Part shown: positions 41,685 to 51,580 of the stretch, piece after piece
Layout: every line of letters starts with the position of its first letter
How positions within the stretch are numbered: the first letter of the stretch is position 1
DNA from: Flavobacterium sp. N1736
Lineage (GTDB): Bacteria; Bacteroidota; Bacteroidia; Flavobacteriales; Flavobacteriaceae
NCBI RefSeq assembly: GCF_025947065.1
Contig: NZ_CP109994.1
Coordinates: forward strand, 3,720,001-3,784,000
DNA length: 64,000 bases
Direction: 5' to 3'
The notes under the pieces: model-generated
The model's input: only the letters and a program-made list of their open reading frames with translations
What the model was told of the DNA's origin: nothing
The model's database searches: none
Program-made: the position numbers and the translations under genes

Positions 41685-42164
41685 CTAATCTTTTTGTTCT
41701 ATTCTAAAACCTACATCTGTAATACCATCTAAAGCTTCAACACCGGGTATTTTACCTGATTCACGAACTGCTTGTTTGATGTGCACTTTATATTTTCCTC
41801 TAAATTTTACATCTTCTTTATAAAACAGTTTACTTTCTTTTATGTCTGTAAAACCATTTCCTAACAATGTTCCGTCCGGATTTGCCATTTCATACTCTAA
41901 AGTATCAACTTTGGTGAAACCATTTGGCATTTCAATAGCAACAATTAAAAACAAGTTTTTGAAAGGATAATTGTTGTTATCTCTCAAATTTACAAATAAA
42001 TTGTATTTTTTGGTAGAATCTAAAACCGGCAGATCAAAGGTTACAACACTGTCTTTATGCCAGGCACTTCCAACAGATTTGTACTGATCAAAAACTCTTT
42101 TTTTATCACACGAAAAAAGAAGTATTGCTGCCAAAAGAAGAATTCCGCTATTTTTTATTCTCAT
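41685..42164 (-). CDS. gldH: Gliding motility lipoprotein GldH
   Basis: A 159-residue lipoprotein (signal MRIKNSGILLLAAILLFSC, lipidated Cys19). The mature part (FDQYKSVGSAWHKDSVVTFD, FVNLRDNNNYPFKNLFLIVA, LGNGFTDIKESKLFYKEDVK) is characteristic of GldH. In F. johnsoniae GldH is one of the lipoproteins needed for gliding and efficient T9SS function. Its start overlaps the end of the ricT-like gene by 17 bases and PBP1A follows after 10 bases, a conserved Bacteroidota gene order. Confidence 0.92.
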   Translation of the reverse strand: MRIKNSGILLLAAILLFSCDKKRVFDQYKSVGSAWHKDSVVTFDLPVLDSTKKYNLFVNLRDNNNYPFKNLFLIVAIEMPNGFTKVDTLEYEMANPDGTLLGNGFTDIKESKLFYKEDVKFRGKYKVHIKQAVRESGKIPGVEALDGITDVGFRIEQKD

Positions 42165-43491
42165 TTTTAGTAATAATTATAGGTTTTCTCGGTTCAGCCG
42201 GTTTATTATTTTCATTCGATTTTGGCTTATTCGAATGATTCGGCTTATTGTTATTATTCTTATTGTTCTGTTTGTTTGGATTTCCTCCTACAGGTTTATT
42301 AATGTTAGGGTTATTTGCTTGCTGAGGTTTAACCGGAGCTGCCACAATCGCATTTTCTGCGTTTGGTTTGCGTTTACGATTTGGTTTTTTCTTTCTTTTT
42401 GGCTGATCAAAACGGGTTAAACTTTCCTGACCCATTGCATTATTAAAGTCTTTTTCAGGTTCTGAAACTACTTCAATAGCAAAATCTTCCAATGAAGAAA
42501 CTTTGTTTTTCTGTTTGTTTTCCGCAATAATTTCTTTTACCTGATCTATTTTCAAAACATGCCAGTTTGCGAAGTTATTAGTGTAGGCAAACCACATTAA
42601 TCCTTTAAAAATATCTTGTTTTTGGCAGATTGCATCTCCTTTTTCTGTCACCAATTTAGTGTCATAATCCGGAAAATCCTTTAATGCATCCATGTAAGTG
42701 TCAAGCTCATAGTTTAAGCAACACTTTAATTTTCCGCATTGTCCGGCTAGTTTTTGTGGATTTAGAGAAAGCTGTTGGTAACGTGCCGCTGATGTATTAA
42801 CACTTCTAAAATCTGTTAACCAAGTCGAACAGCAAAGTTCACGTCCGCAAGAACCAATTCCTCCTAAACGAGCTGCTTCCTGACGGAAACCAACTTGTTT
42901 CATTTCGACTCTTGTGCTGAATTCTTTTGCAAAATCTTTAATCAAAAGTCTAAAATCGACTCTGTCATTTGCTGTGTAGTAAAACGTAGCTTTCGATCCG
43001 TCTCCCTGAAACTCAATATCAGAAATTTTCATTTCAAGTTTGTGCGAAATCGCTAATTCACGTGCGCGAACTTTCATCGGTTCTTCGCGATCACGCGCTA
43101 CAGACCAAATATCAATATCTTTTTGGGATGCTTTACGGTAGATTTTAGGTACTTCATTGCTTTCGTGATTTACTCCTTTTTTCTTCATTTGAATTTTTAC
43201 CAATTCTCCTGTCAGGGTTACAATCCCAATATCATGTCCCGGTGATGCAACAGTTGCTACAATATCACCAATACTTAAAGTTAATTTTTCTGTATTTCTA
43301 AAAAATTCCTTACGTCCGTTTTTAAAACGAACCTCCACACAATCAAAAATTGCCTCTCCATTAGACGGACTCATGTTTGCAAGCCAGTCAAAGACGGTCA
43401 ATTTATTGCAGCTATCGGTGCCGCAAGTCCCATTATTTTTACAACCTTTTGGCGCTCCGCCATCTGAGGTTGAACAACTTGTACATGCCAT
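42148..43491 (-). CDS. ricT: PSP1-domain protein, RicT/YaaT-like
   Basis: A 447-residue cytoplasmic protein of the PSP1 family. The start MACTSCSTSDGG at 43491 is preferred to an ATG 14 codons upstream. The N-terminus has a Cys cluster (CTSCSTSDGGAPKGC, then CGTDSC). The PSP1 domain (about 55-290) contains GIGSCGRELCCSTWLTDF and GQCGKLKCCLNYE, cysteine pairs known in RicT, which binds iron-sulfur clusters in Bacillus. The last 130 residues are Lys/Asn/Pro-rich and disordered (KKPNRKRKPN, NKQNNKNNNNKPNHSNKPK). It heads the operon with gldH. The symbol is by homology; the Bacteroidota role is not established. Confidence 0.85.
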   Translation of the reverse strand: MACTSCSTSDGGAPKGCKNNGTCGTDSCNKLTVFDWLANMSPSNGEAIFDCVEVRFKNGRKEFFRNTEKLTLSIGDIVATVASPGHDIGIVTLTGELVKIQMKKKGVNHESNEVPKIYRKASQKDIDIWSVARDREEPMKVRARELAISHKLEMKISDIEFQGDGSKATFYYTANDRVDFRLLIKDFAKEFSTRVEMKQVGFRQEAARLGGIGSCGRELCCSTWLTDFRSVNTSAARYQQLSLNPQKLAGQCGKLKCCLNYELDTYMDALKDFPDYDTKLVTEKGDAICQKQDIFKGLMWFAYTNNFANWHVLKIDQVKEIIAENKQKNKVSSLEDFAIEVVSEPEKDFNNAMGQESLTRFDQPKRKKKPNRKRKPNAENAIVAAPVKPQQANNPNINKPVGGNPNKQNNKNNNNKPNHSNKPKSNENNKPAEPRKPIIITKNENKK

Positions 43492-43533
43492 AATTATATA
43501 TGTAGTGTTGCAAAAAAAGCAACTTAAGTTCAT

Positions 43534-43865
43534 AAACGTTTGATCGGTAAAGATAGTATTTTTTTTAGTTTGCTTTTAACCATTGTTCTAAAGCTCTGTT
43601 AAATAGGTAACTCATTCATTTTTAAGTAAAAAGACTTTCTAAAAATTTTAAATATGGCTTATTCTAATACTCTCATGTCCTATACGGTTAATAAAATGCT
43701 ACAAAATGAGGGAATTTTGCACCTTCAAACTTTACCAAATTAAAAAAAACCCTAAAGTACTGTTATTCAGAACAAATGCTGTCGATTATTAATGTAAAAA
43801 GTACCTGAATAAAGATTGAGTTTGAAAACCAAAATACCTAACTATTAATTACTTAATAACTAATT
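43534..43865. other. Gene-free divergent spacer before the giant repeat protein
   Basis: About 330 AT-rich bases between the ricT-like gene and the giant surface protein. I see no strong terminator, clear operator or repeat. TATCTTTA on the minus strand near 43550 resembles a -7 box for the ricT operon. The promoter for the giant gene is not obvious. Confidence 0.5.
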
Positions 43866-46800
43866 ATGCAAAATTTTCAACATTTACAACTTATTTCATT
43901 TGAGCAGACTTTTTATCAAAAAACAAGATTTTCTTTTTGGAATACAATTTCATTTCAACTAGATAAAAATAATTCAGCAGGTATTTCTACGCGTTTAAGA
44001 TTATTACAAATAATAGTTTTCTTTATGTATTGCTTTGCTATGCAAGGACAATGCACAGTTAATACCATAAATGCAGATTTTGAATATCCTGTAATATCCA
44101 GTTCTGGAACAAACATACATCAAGACACATATGCTCCACAACTAGGGTGGAGAACTACTGCCACAGATGGGCAGTTAGAATTTTGGAAAAATGGAGGGAC
44201 TCAGAATCGTTATGCCTATTCCGGAACTCAATTTGTAGAACTTAATGCCAATCAATCTTCAGGATTATACCAGGATTATGATACATCAATTGCTACTTAT
44301 TTTAACTATTCATTTGCCCATATGGGCAGAGATGGAGTGGATAAAATGGTCCTAAAAGCTGGTCCTCCCGGAGGTCCCTATACTACTGTCACAACAGTTT
44401 CTACTGGAAAAAAATGGGAATTATACGGAGGGACTTATACGGTGCCTAATGGTCAAATTAAAACCCGCTTTATTTTTGAAGCTCTTTCTACTGCTACGAG
44501 TGATTTAACGGTGGGTAATTTTCTGGACGCCATAAATTTTACTGCTACAATAGATCCTCCTAAAATTACAGATGGTGATGTTGATCCAGTTTCAGGGGCA
44601 ATAGTTAAAACAATTAATACTAATACTTCTACTACTTTTACAGTGTCTGGATATCCCGGTGCCATTATTTCCTGGTACGATTCAACCGGAAGTGTATTGT
44701 TACATCAAGGTACTACTTTTACAACTCCAATTTTAACAGTAAACACAAAATATAAACTTAAACAAAAGAGTAGTGCAAATTGTGAAAGTAGTTTACAGGA
44801 GATTGAGGTTCGTATAGAAACTCCAACAATTTCTGCCTGGTTAAATGTAAGGGACGCAAATAATAATGGTATAATTGAACCGGGAGAAAATATCACTTTT
44901 ATTTTAAGATTATCAAATACTGATCCTAATCATAAAACTCTTAAAAACGTAACGGGTTCTATTGATATGCCGGCTCATACAACTTTGGTGAGAGGACCGG
45001 AATTTATTACCCCTTCAGATAATTCCTTTTCATCTATTGGTGGTTCCACATATACAGATTTTCCGTATCTCTGGAATTTAGACTATATGCGTGATCCGGC
45101 TGTGTTAATCGTTGTAAAAGCAGATTGTGACTTAACCGATATAATGCAAATAGAGACCATAGGAAGAATATATATAGATGGGGAAGAGGTAAAAATATCA
45201 GTTCCTTCTATTCCAATATCAGATACTGGAACATGGGTAACAACTCCGGGAAATAATAAGTATTTAAATCCACCAACGTTAGTAAATTGTCAAAATTCTG
45301 CAGGTTGCCCTTCAGGACTGCCTGTTGCTACTAGTAAAGTAACAGTATTAAATATTACTAATCCTTCAACAGTATTTTTACCAGCTACTATAGATCTGGC
45401 AACAACTGTAAACGCAAATAGCTCACTGGGAATTTTAAGCTACTGGAAAGATTCTTTAGCAACGATTCCTTTAACAAATTCTGAAACGGTAGCCGTTTCC
45501 GGCACTTATTATATTAAAAACACAACACCTAACGGTTGTCAGATAATTAAACCAGTAGTCGTAACTGTAAATCCAAAACCAGCAATAATTGATGCCAAAG
45601 GAATTACGATTTGTAAAGGTGAATCCGGATCATTAACTGCAACTACAGATAGTAAAGCTGAAACGGTGTTTACTGGTACTTGGAATCCTCTTACAGATCC
45701 CAAAACATATATGCCAACTAATCCGCGTGTTAATCCTGGAATACCAACTCCACCCTGCTCATTTAATTCAACAGCTACTGCAACATACCATACTAAAACT
45801 TTTTCAGTAAATGTAACTGGTATTTACACTATGAAACTGACAGGTTTAAATACTGATTATAGAGCAGGATATATTTACAAAGGTAATTATACACTAGGCA
45901 CTTGTCCCGGAGATGGAACATGGATTGTGGAAGGCGATGATTATGGCGTTTCGGGGGGGCAAATCCCTACACTTACTGCACGTCTCGAAGTAGGTACTCT
46001 CTATACATTAGTATCTCTTGTAAATGCATCTATTTCACAAAAACCAATAGACTATACATGGACATTAACGCCTCCTGAGGACGGCGGATTTTTCTTAAAT
46101 CCTACAAATTCATGGTATACTTCAGAAACAGGGGGTAATCCAATTGCCTGGGGTTCTAATTTTAATCCTGCTGGAGTTCCCGGATCAGGTTTACCTGATA
46201 CTAATACACCTGGCAAAACGACTTATTATATTTGGGATGGGATAACCGGTTCTCCTAGAATTGCGGTAGATTTTGTGATTTTACCAGAAGTAGCAAAACC
46301 TATAATTAGTACAACAGCTTCAACATGCAGCATGGAAGGCATCAATAAAATTGATAATTATGTTGGTGGCAACACTTATACCTTTGATCCATTGGGACCT
46401 GAGGTTTCTGCAAGTAGTGTTATAACCGGAATGATTCCAGGAATAGACTATACGGTTACTTCACGTGATGCGAATACTAATTGTACATCGACTGCATCTG
46501 CTCAATTTAGTAAGGTGGCTTTTGATAATTCTAATTGTTTGCCCTTTCTGACAACAGCTGTAAAGTCAATAACCAAGAATGTTTGCAATACTTTTGGGGA
46601 AATTATTTCTTATGAAATTACAATCAGCAATACAGGATTTGAAACTGCCAAAGGAGTTGAACTAAATTTAATTTTCCCAACCGGAATGTCTTTTGATTCT
46701 GCTACAGCATCGTATTCGAATAGTGCCAGTGGTCCAATAGGACAATTGACTAATGCTAATAGCTCAACTAATCCAATAGTACGGGGATTTGAGATTCCTT

Positions 46801-49800
46801 TTAATAGTATAGTGATAATTTCACTAAAAGGAAAAATTACTTCTGTATTTCCATCAGGAACTTATAGTGTAAATGCACAGGCAACCTACAATGACCCAAC
46901 ATCGCGTAATCCTAATAAAAAAATAACTCCTTATATAAATTCTTACGCAGGACTAAATAATTATGAAATAGGAGGAGATGTGCTTGGATCTAATTTTAAT
47001 GGAAGTTTAACTACGGATGATGATGTAAAGATTAATGCGATGCCATTGACGCCAACAATGAGCAAAAAAGATGCAACGTGCTCGGCGGCAGCTACAAGTA
47101 CCATCAGCAATTATGTTGCAGGGAATACTTATACTTTTGATCCAGCAGGACCAACTGTAGATACAGCAGGACTTATCAGCGGAATGGTAATTGGAACTCC
47201 GTATTCCGTAACTTCAGGAGATACTAACTGTACTTCTGCAGCATCAGTTCCTTTTAGCAATGCAGCTCAGTTGGCAACAGCCGAAGTTCCAACTATAACT
47301 GCTGTAACAGCAACTTGCTCGGCGGCAGCTACAAGTACCATCAGCAATTATGTTGCAGGGAATATTTATACTTTTGATCCAGCAGGACCAACTGTGGATA
47401 CAGCAGGACTTATCAGCGGAATGGTAATTGGAACTCCGTATACTGTAACCTCAGGAGATGCTAACTGTACTTCTGCAGCATCTGTGCCTTTTAGTAATGC
47501 AGCTCAGTTGACAACAGCCGAAGTTCCGGTAATTGAAAAAACTCCTGCAACTTGCTCGGCGGCAGCTACAAGTACCATCAGCAATTATGTTTTGGGCAAT
47601 ACCTATACTTTTGATCCAGCAGGACCAACTGTGGATACAGCAGGACTTATCAGCGGAATGGTAATTGGAACTCCGTATACTGTAACTTCAGGAGATGCTA
47701 ATTGTACTTCTGCAGCATCAGTTCCTTTTAGTAATGCAGCTCAGTTGGCAACAGCAGAGGTTCCAACTATAACTGCTGTAACAGCAACTTGTTCGGCGGC
47801 AGCTACAAGTACCATCAGCAATTATGTTTTGGGCAATACTTATGCTTTTGATCCGACAGGACCAACTGTGGATACAGCAGGACTTATCAGCGGAATGGTA
47901 ATTGGAACTCCGTATTCCGTAACTTCAGGAGATACTAACTGTACTTCTGCAGCATCAGTTCCTTTTAGCAATGCAGCTCAGTTGGCAACAGCCGAAGTTC
48001 CAACTATAACTGCTGTAACAGCAACTTGCTCGGCGGCAGCTACAAGTACCATCAGCAATTATGTTGCAGGGAATATTTATACTTTTGATCCAGCAGGACC
48101 AACTGTGGATACAGCAGGACTTATCAGCGGAATGGTAATTGGAACTCCGTATACTGTAACTTCAGGAGATACCAGCTGTACTTCTGCAGCATCAGTTCCT
48201 TTTAGCAATACAGCTCAGTTGGCAACAGCAGAGGTTCCAACTATAACTGCTGTAACAGCAACTTGTTCGGCGGCAGCTACAAGTACCATCAGCAATTATG
48301 TTTTGGGCAATACTTATGCTTTTGATCCGACAGGACCAACTGTGGATACAGCAGGACTTATCAGCGGAATGGTAATTGGAACTCCGTATACTGTAACTTC
48401 AGGAGATGCTAATTGTACTTCTGCAGCATCAGTTCCTTTTAGCAATGCAGCTCAGTTGACAACAGCAGAGGTTCCAACTATAACTGCTGTAACAGCAACT
48501 TGTTCGGCGGCAGCTACAAGTACCATCAGCAATTATGTTTTGGGCAATACTTATGCTTTTGATCCGACAGGACCAACTGTGGATACAGCAGGACTTATCA
48601 GTGGAATGGTAATTGGAACTCCGTATACTGCAACTTCAGGAGATGCTAATTGTACTTCTGCAGCATCAGTTCCTTTTAGTAATGCAGCTCAGTTGATAAC
48701 AGCAGAGGTTCCAACTATAACTGCTGTAACAGCAACGTGCTCGGCGGCAGCTACAAGTACCATCAGCAATTATGCTTTGGGCAATACCTATACTTTTGTT
48801 CCAGCAGGACCAACTGTGGATACAGCAGGACTTATCAGCGGAATGGTAATTGGAACTCCGTATTCCGTAACTTCAGGAGACACTAACTGTACTTCTGCAG
48901 CATCTGTGCCTTTTAGTAATGCAGCTCAGTTGGCAACAGCAGAGGTTCCGGTAATTGAAAAAACTCCTGCAACTTGCTCGGCGGCAGCTACAAGTACCAT
49001 CGGCAATTATGTTTTGGGCAATACTTATACTTTTGATCCAGCAGGACCAACTGTGGATACAGCAGGACTTATCAGAGGAATGGTAATTGGAACTCCGTAT
49101 ACTGTAACTTCAGGAGATGCTAACTGTACTTCTGCAGCATCAGTTCCTTTTAGTAATGCAGCTCAGTTGGCAACAGCAGAGGTTCCAACTATAACTGCTG
49201 TAACAGCAACTTGCTCGGCGGCAGCTACAAGTACCATCAGCAATTATGTTGCAGGGAATACCTATACTTTTGATCCGACAGGACCAACTGTAGATACAGC
49301 AGGGCTTATCAGCGGAATGGTAATTGGAGCTTCGTATTCCGTAACTTCAGGAGATACTAACTGTACTTCTGCAGCATCTGTGCCTTTTAGTAATGCAGCT
49401 CAGTTGATAACAGCAGAGGTTCCAACTATAACTGCTGTAACAGCAACTTGCTCGGCGGCAGCTACAAGTACCATCAGCAATTATGTTGCAGGGAATATTT
49501 ATACTTTTGTTCCAGCAGGACCAACTGTGGATACAGCAGGACTTATCAGCGGAATGATAATTGGAACTCCGTATACTGTAACTTCAGGAGATGCTAATTG
49601 TACTTCTGCAGCATCAGTTCCTTTTAGTAATGCAGCTCAGTTGGCAACAGCAGAGGTTCCAACTATAACTGCTGTAACAGCAACTTGTTCGGCGGCAGCT
49701 ACAAGTACCATCAGCAATTATGTTTTGGGCAATACTTATGCTTTTGATCCGACAGGACCAACTGTGGATACAGCAGGACTTATCAGCGGAATGGTAATTG

Positions 49801-51563
49801 GAGCTTCGTATTCCGTAACTTCAGGAGATACTAACTGTACTTCTGCAGCATCAGTTCCTTTTAGCAATGCGGCTCAGTTGATAACAGCCGAAGTTCCAAC
49901 TATAACTGCTGTAACAGCAACTTGTTCGGCAGCAGCTACAAGTACCATCAGCAATTATGTTGCAGGGAATATTTATACTTTTGATCCAGCAGGACCAACT
50001 GTGGATACAGCAGGACTTATCAGCGGAATGGTAATTGGAACTCCGTATACTGTAACTTCAGGAGATACCAGCTGTACTTCTGCAGCATCAGTTCCTTTTA
50101 GCAATACAGCTCAGTTGGCAACAGCAGAGGTTCCAACTATAACTGCTGTAACAGCAACTTGTTCGGCGGCAGCTACAAGTACCATCAGCAATTATGTTTT
50201 GGGCAATACTTATGCTTTTGATCCGACAGGACCAACTGTGGATACAGCAGGACTTATCAGCGGAATGGTAATTGGAACTCCGTATACTGTAACTTCAGGA
50301 GATGCTAATTGTACTTCTGCAGCATCAGTTCCTTTTAGCAATGCAGCTCAGTTGACAACAGCCGAAGTTCCAACATTAAGTACTGTAACACAACCTACCT
50401 GCGAAACCACAACAGGAAGTTTTACCATTACAAATTACGATATTTTATATAATTATACAATAACTCCAGAAACAGGAGTTGTTCAAACAGGAGCTATAGT
50501 AGTTGCTCCAGTCGGGCAATATTTAGTATACGCTAAAAATGGAGATTGCAAATCTGAACCTGAAAATGTTTTCATTATTGCCCCTTCAACATTAACCGCT
50601 GACCTTGTTACAAATAGTATAATTCCAGAATATTGTTCAGCAGATAAAGACGGATCATTCAAGATTGAAATTACAGGAGGAATAATGCCTTATACCGTAA
50701 GTTTAGATAATAAAAATGGTACATATACTGAAATCAACGATAATGAGAATACTTTTATGAATCTTGGTGGAGGCTCACATACCGTTTATATCAAAGATGC
50801 ATCAGATTGTGTTACAGAACTTGAAGTGATTATGCCAAAAGCAACTGTAATTAATCCTGTCGCAAACGTTAGTTATTCTTGTCTGAATGATATTCCGTCA
50901 AACTCAGTTACAATTTCAGTAGACCCAAGTATTACAGATCTTAATGATTTAGACTACTCTCTGGACGGAATAACTTACCAATCAGATAATACTTTTGTAA
51001 ATATCCCCCCAGGTAGTCACACGATAAAAGCGAGACACACAAATGGCTGTACACAATCAACCAGAGAATTTATTGTTGACTATATTGAACCTCTAACGTT
51101 AACGTTAGCTGATGGAGAACTAAATGAGATTGTAGCAACTACAACAGGTGGGGAAGGACAATACAGATATTCTTTTGAAGGAGAATCTTATAGTACCGTT
51201 AATAAGTTCATTATTTATAAATCAGGAACATATACAGTTACTGTAACAGATAAAAATGGATGTACAGCTACCGCTTCAAGATATTTCGAGTACATCGATG
51301 TTTGTATACCAAATCACTTTACTCCTAACGGAGATGGAGTAAATGACGAATGGGGTCCAGGATGCAGTATAAATTACAAGCACTTAACGTTCACGATTTT
51401 TGACAGACACGGTCGTATAATCGGTAATTATATGTTTGGTCAAAAATGGGATGGGAAATACAATGGCACAGAGTTGTCTTCCGGTGATTACTGGTATGTA
51501 TTGAAACTCAACGACAATAAGGACAACAGAGAGTTTGTTGGACATTTCACCCTTTACAGATAA
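43866..51563 (+). CDS. Giant T9SS type B surface protein with fourteen 79-residue repeats
   Basis: A 2565-residue exported protein. An unusually long N-terminus precedes the hydrophobic signal RLLQIIVFFMYCFAMQGQ (about 46-63), so the true start is uncertain. Residues about 65-225 resemble a carbohydrate-binding jelly-roll. Ig-like and DUF11-like domains follow (about 900-1050; ISYEITISNTGFETAKGVEL). Residues 1062-2167 are fourteen tandem 79-residue repeats, each with two cysteines. More Ig-like modules follow. The end (about 2478-2565; CIPNHFTPNGDGVNDEW) is a gliding-motility-type T9SS type B sorting domain. It is probably an adhesin or motility protein of the SprB/RemA kind. The SprF-like gene follows 17 bases later. 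Confidence 0.92.
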   Translation: MQNFQHLQLISFEQTFYQKTRFSFWNTISFQLDKNNSAGISTRLRLLQIIVFFMYCFAMQGQCTVNTINADFEYPVISSSGTNIHQDTYAPQLGWRTTATDGQLEFWKNGGTQNRYAYSGTQFVELNANQSSGLYQDYDTSIATYFNYSFAHMGRDGVDKMVLKAGPPGGPYTTVTTVSTGKKWELYGGTYTVPNGQIKTRFIFEALSTATSDLTVGNFLDAINFTATIDPPKITDGDVDPVSGAIVKTINTNTSTTFTVSGYPGAIISWYDSTGSVLLHQGTTFTTPILTVNTKYKLKQKSSANCESSLQEIEVRIETPTISAWLNVRDANNNGIIEPGENITFILRLSNTDPNHKTLKNVTGSIDMPAHTTLVRGPEFITPSDNSFSSIGGSTYTDFPYLWNLDYMRDPAVLIVVKADCDLTDIMQIETIGRIYIDGEEVKISVPSIPISDTGTWVTTPGNNKYLNPPTLVNCQNSAGCPSGLPVATSKVTVLNITNPSTVFLPATIDLATTVNANSSLGILSYWKDSLATIPLTNSETVAVSGTYYIKNTTPNGCQIIKPVVVTVNPKPAIIDAKGITICKGESGSLTATTDSKAETVFTGTWNPLTDPKTYMPTNPRVNPGIPTPPCSFNSTATATYHTKTFSVNVTGIYTMKLTGLNTDYRAGYIYKGNYTLGTCPGDGTWIVEGDDYGVSGGQIPTLTARLEVGTLYTLVSLVNASISQKPIDYTWTLTPPEDGGFFLNPTNSWYTSETGGNPIAWGSNFNPAGVPGSGLPDTNTPGKTTYYIWDGITGSPRIAVDFVILPEVAKPIISTTASTCSMEGINKIDNYVGGNTYTFDPLGPEVSASSVITGMIPGIDYTVTSRDANTNCTSTASAQFSKVAFDNSNCLPFLTTAVKSITKNVCNTFGEIISYEITISNTGFETAKGVELNLIFPTGMSFDSATASYSNSASGPIGQLTNANSSTNPIVRGFEIPFNSIVIISLKGKITSVFPSGTYSVNAQATYNDPTSRNPNKKITPYINSYAGLNNYEIGGDVLGSNFNGSLTTDDDVKINAMPLTPTMSKKDATCSAAATSTISNYVAGNTYTFDPAGPTVDTAGLISGMVIGTPYSVTSGDTNCTSAASVPFSNAAQLATAEVPTITAVTATCSAAATSTISNYVAGNIYTFDPAGPTVDTAGLISGMVIGTPYTVTSGDANCTSAASVPFSNAAQLTTAEVPVIEKTPATCSAAATSTISNYVLGNTYTFDPAGPTVDTAGLISGMVIGTPYTVTSGDANCTSAASVPFSNAAQLATAEVPTITAVTATCSAAATSTISNYVLGNTYAFDPTGPTVDTAGLISGMVIGTPYSVTSGDTNCTSAASVPFSNAAQLATAEVPTITAVTATCSAAATSTISNYVAGNIYTFDPAGPTVDTAGLISGMVIGTPYTVTSGDTSCTSAASVPFSNTAQLATAEVPTITAVTATCSAAATSTISNYVLGNTYAFDPTGPTVDTAGLISGMVIGTPYTVTSGDANCTSAASVPFSNAAQLTTAEVPTITAVTATCSAAATSTISNYVLGNTYAFDPTGPTVDTAGLISGMVIGTPYTATSGDANCTSAASVPFSNAAQLITAEVPTITAVTATCSAAATSTISNYALGNTYTFVPAGPTVDTAGLISGMVIGTPYSVTSGDTNCTSAASVPFSNAAQLATAEVPVIEKTPATCSAAATSTIGNYVLGNTYTFDPAGPTVDTAGLIRGMVIGTPYTVTSGDANCTSAASVPFSNAAQLATAEVPTITAVTATCSAAATSTISNYVAGNTYTFDPTGPTVDTAGLISGMVIGASYSVTSGDTNCTSAASVPFSNAAQLITAEVPTITAVTATCSAAATSTISNYVAGNIYTFVPAGPTVDTAGLISGMIIGTPYTVTSGDANCTSAASVPFSNAAQLATAEVPTITAVTATCSAAATSTISNYVLGNTYAFDPTGPTVDTAGLISGMVIGASYSVTSGDTNCTSAASVPFSNAAQLITAEVPTITAVTATCSAAATSTISNYVAGNIYTFDPAGPTVDTAGLISGMVIGTPYTVTSGDTSCTSAASVPFSNTAQLATAEVPTITAVTATCSAAATSTISNYVLGNTYAFDPTGPTVDTAGLISGMVIGTPYTVTSGDANCTSAASVPFSNAAQLTTAEVPTLSTVTQPTCETTTGSFTITNYDILYNYTITPETGVVQTGAIVVAPVGQYLVYAKNGDCKSEPENVFIIAPSTLTADLVTNSIIPEYCSADKDGSFKIEITGGIMPYTVSLDNKNGTYTEINDNENTFMNLGGGSHTVYIKDASDCVTELEVIMPKATVINPVANVSYSCLNDIPSNSVTISVDPSITDLNDLDYSLDGITYQSDNTFVNIPPGSHTIKARHTNGCTQSTREFIVDYIEPLTLTLADGELNEIVATTTGGEGQYRYSFEGESYSTVNKFIIYKSGTYTVTVTDKNGCTATASRYFEYIDVCIPNHFTPNGDGVNDEWGPGCSINYKHLTFTIFDRHGRIIGNYMFGQKWDGKYNGTELSSGDYWYVLKLNDNKDNREFVGHFTLYR
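47049..50366 (+). repeat. Fourteen tandem 237-bp repeats in the giant protein gene
   Basis: Exactly 14 x 237 bp with no frame interruption. Each unit encodes VPTITAVTATCSAAATSTIS, NYVAGNTYTFDPAGP, TVDTAGLISGMVIGTPY and TSGDTNCTSAASVPFSNAAQ. Variants at set positions (VAGN/VLGN, TPY/ASY, DPA/DPT, ITAVTA/IEKTPA) are shuffled between units. Units 5-6 (47997-48470) and 13-14 (49893-50366) encode identical pairs, pointing to block duplication. A diverged older unit is seen before the array at about 46290-46530. Confidence 0.95.
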
Positions 51564-51580
51564 CTAATAACAAAATAATT

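Noticed and set aside
43653..43742. 29-codon ATG frame in the spacer before the giant protein gene
   Set aside because: Too short, with no recognisable motif or signal; chance is the best explanation.
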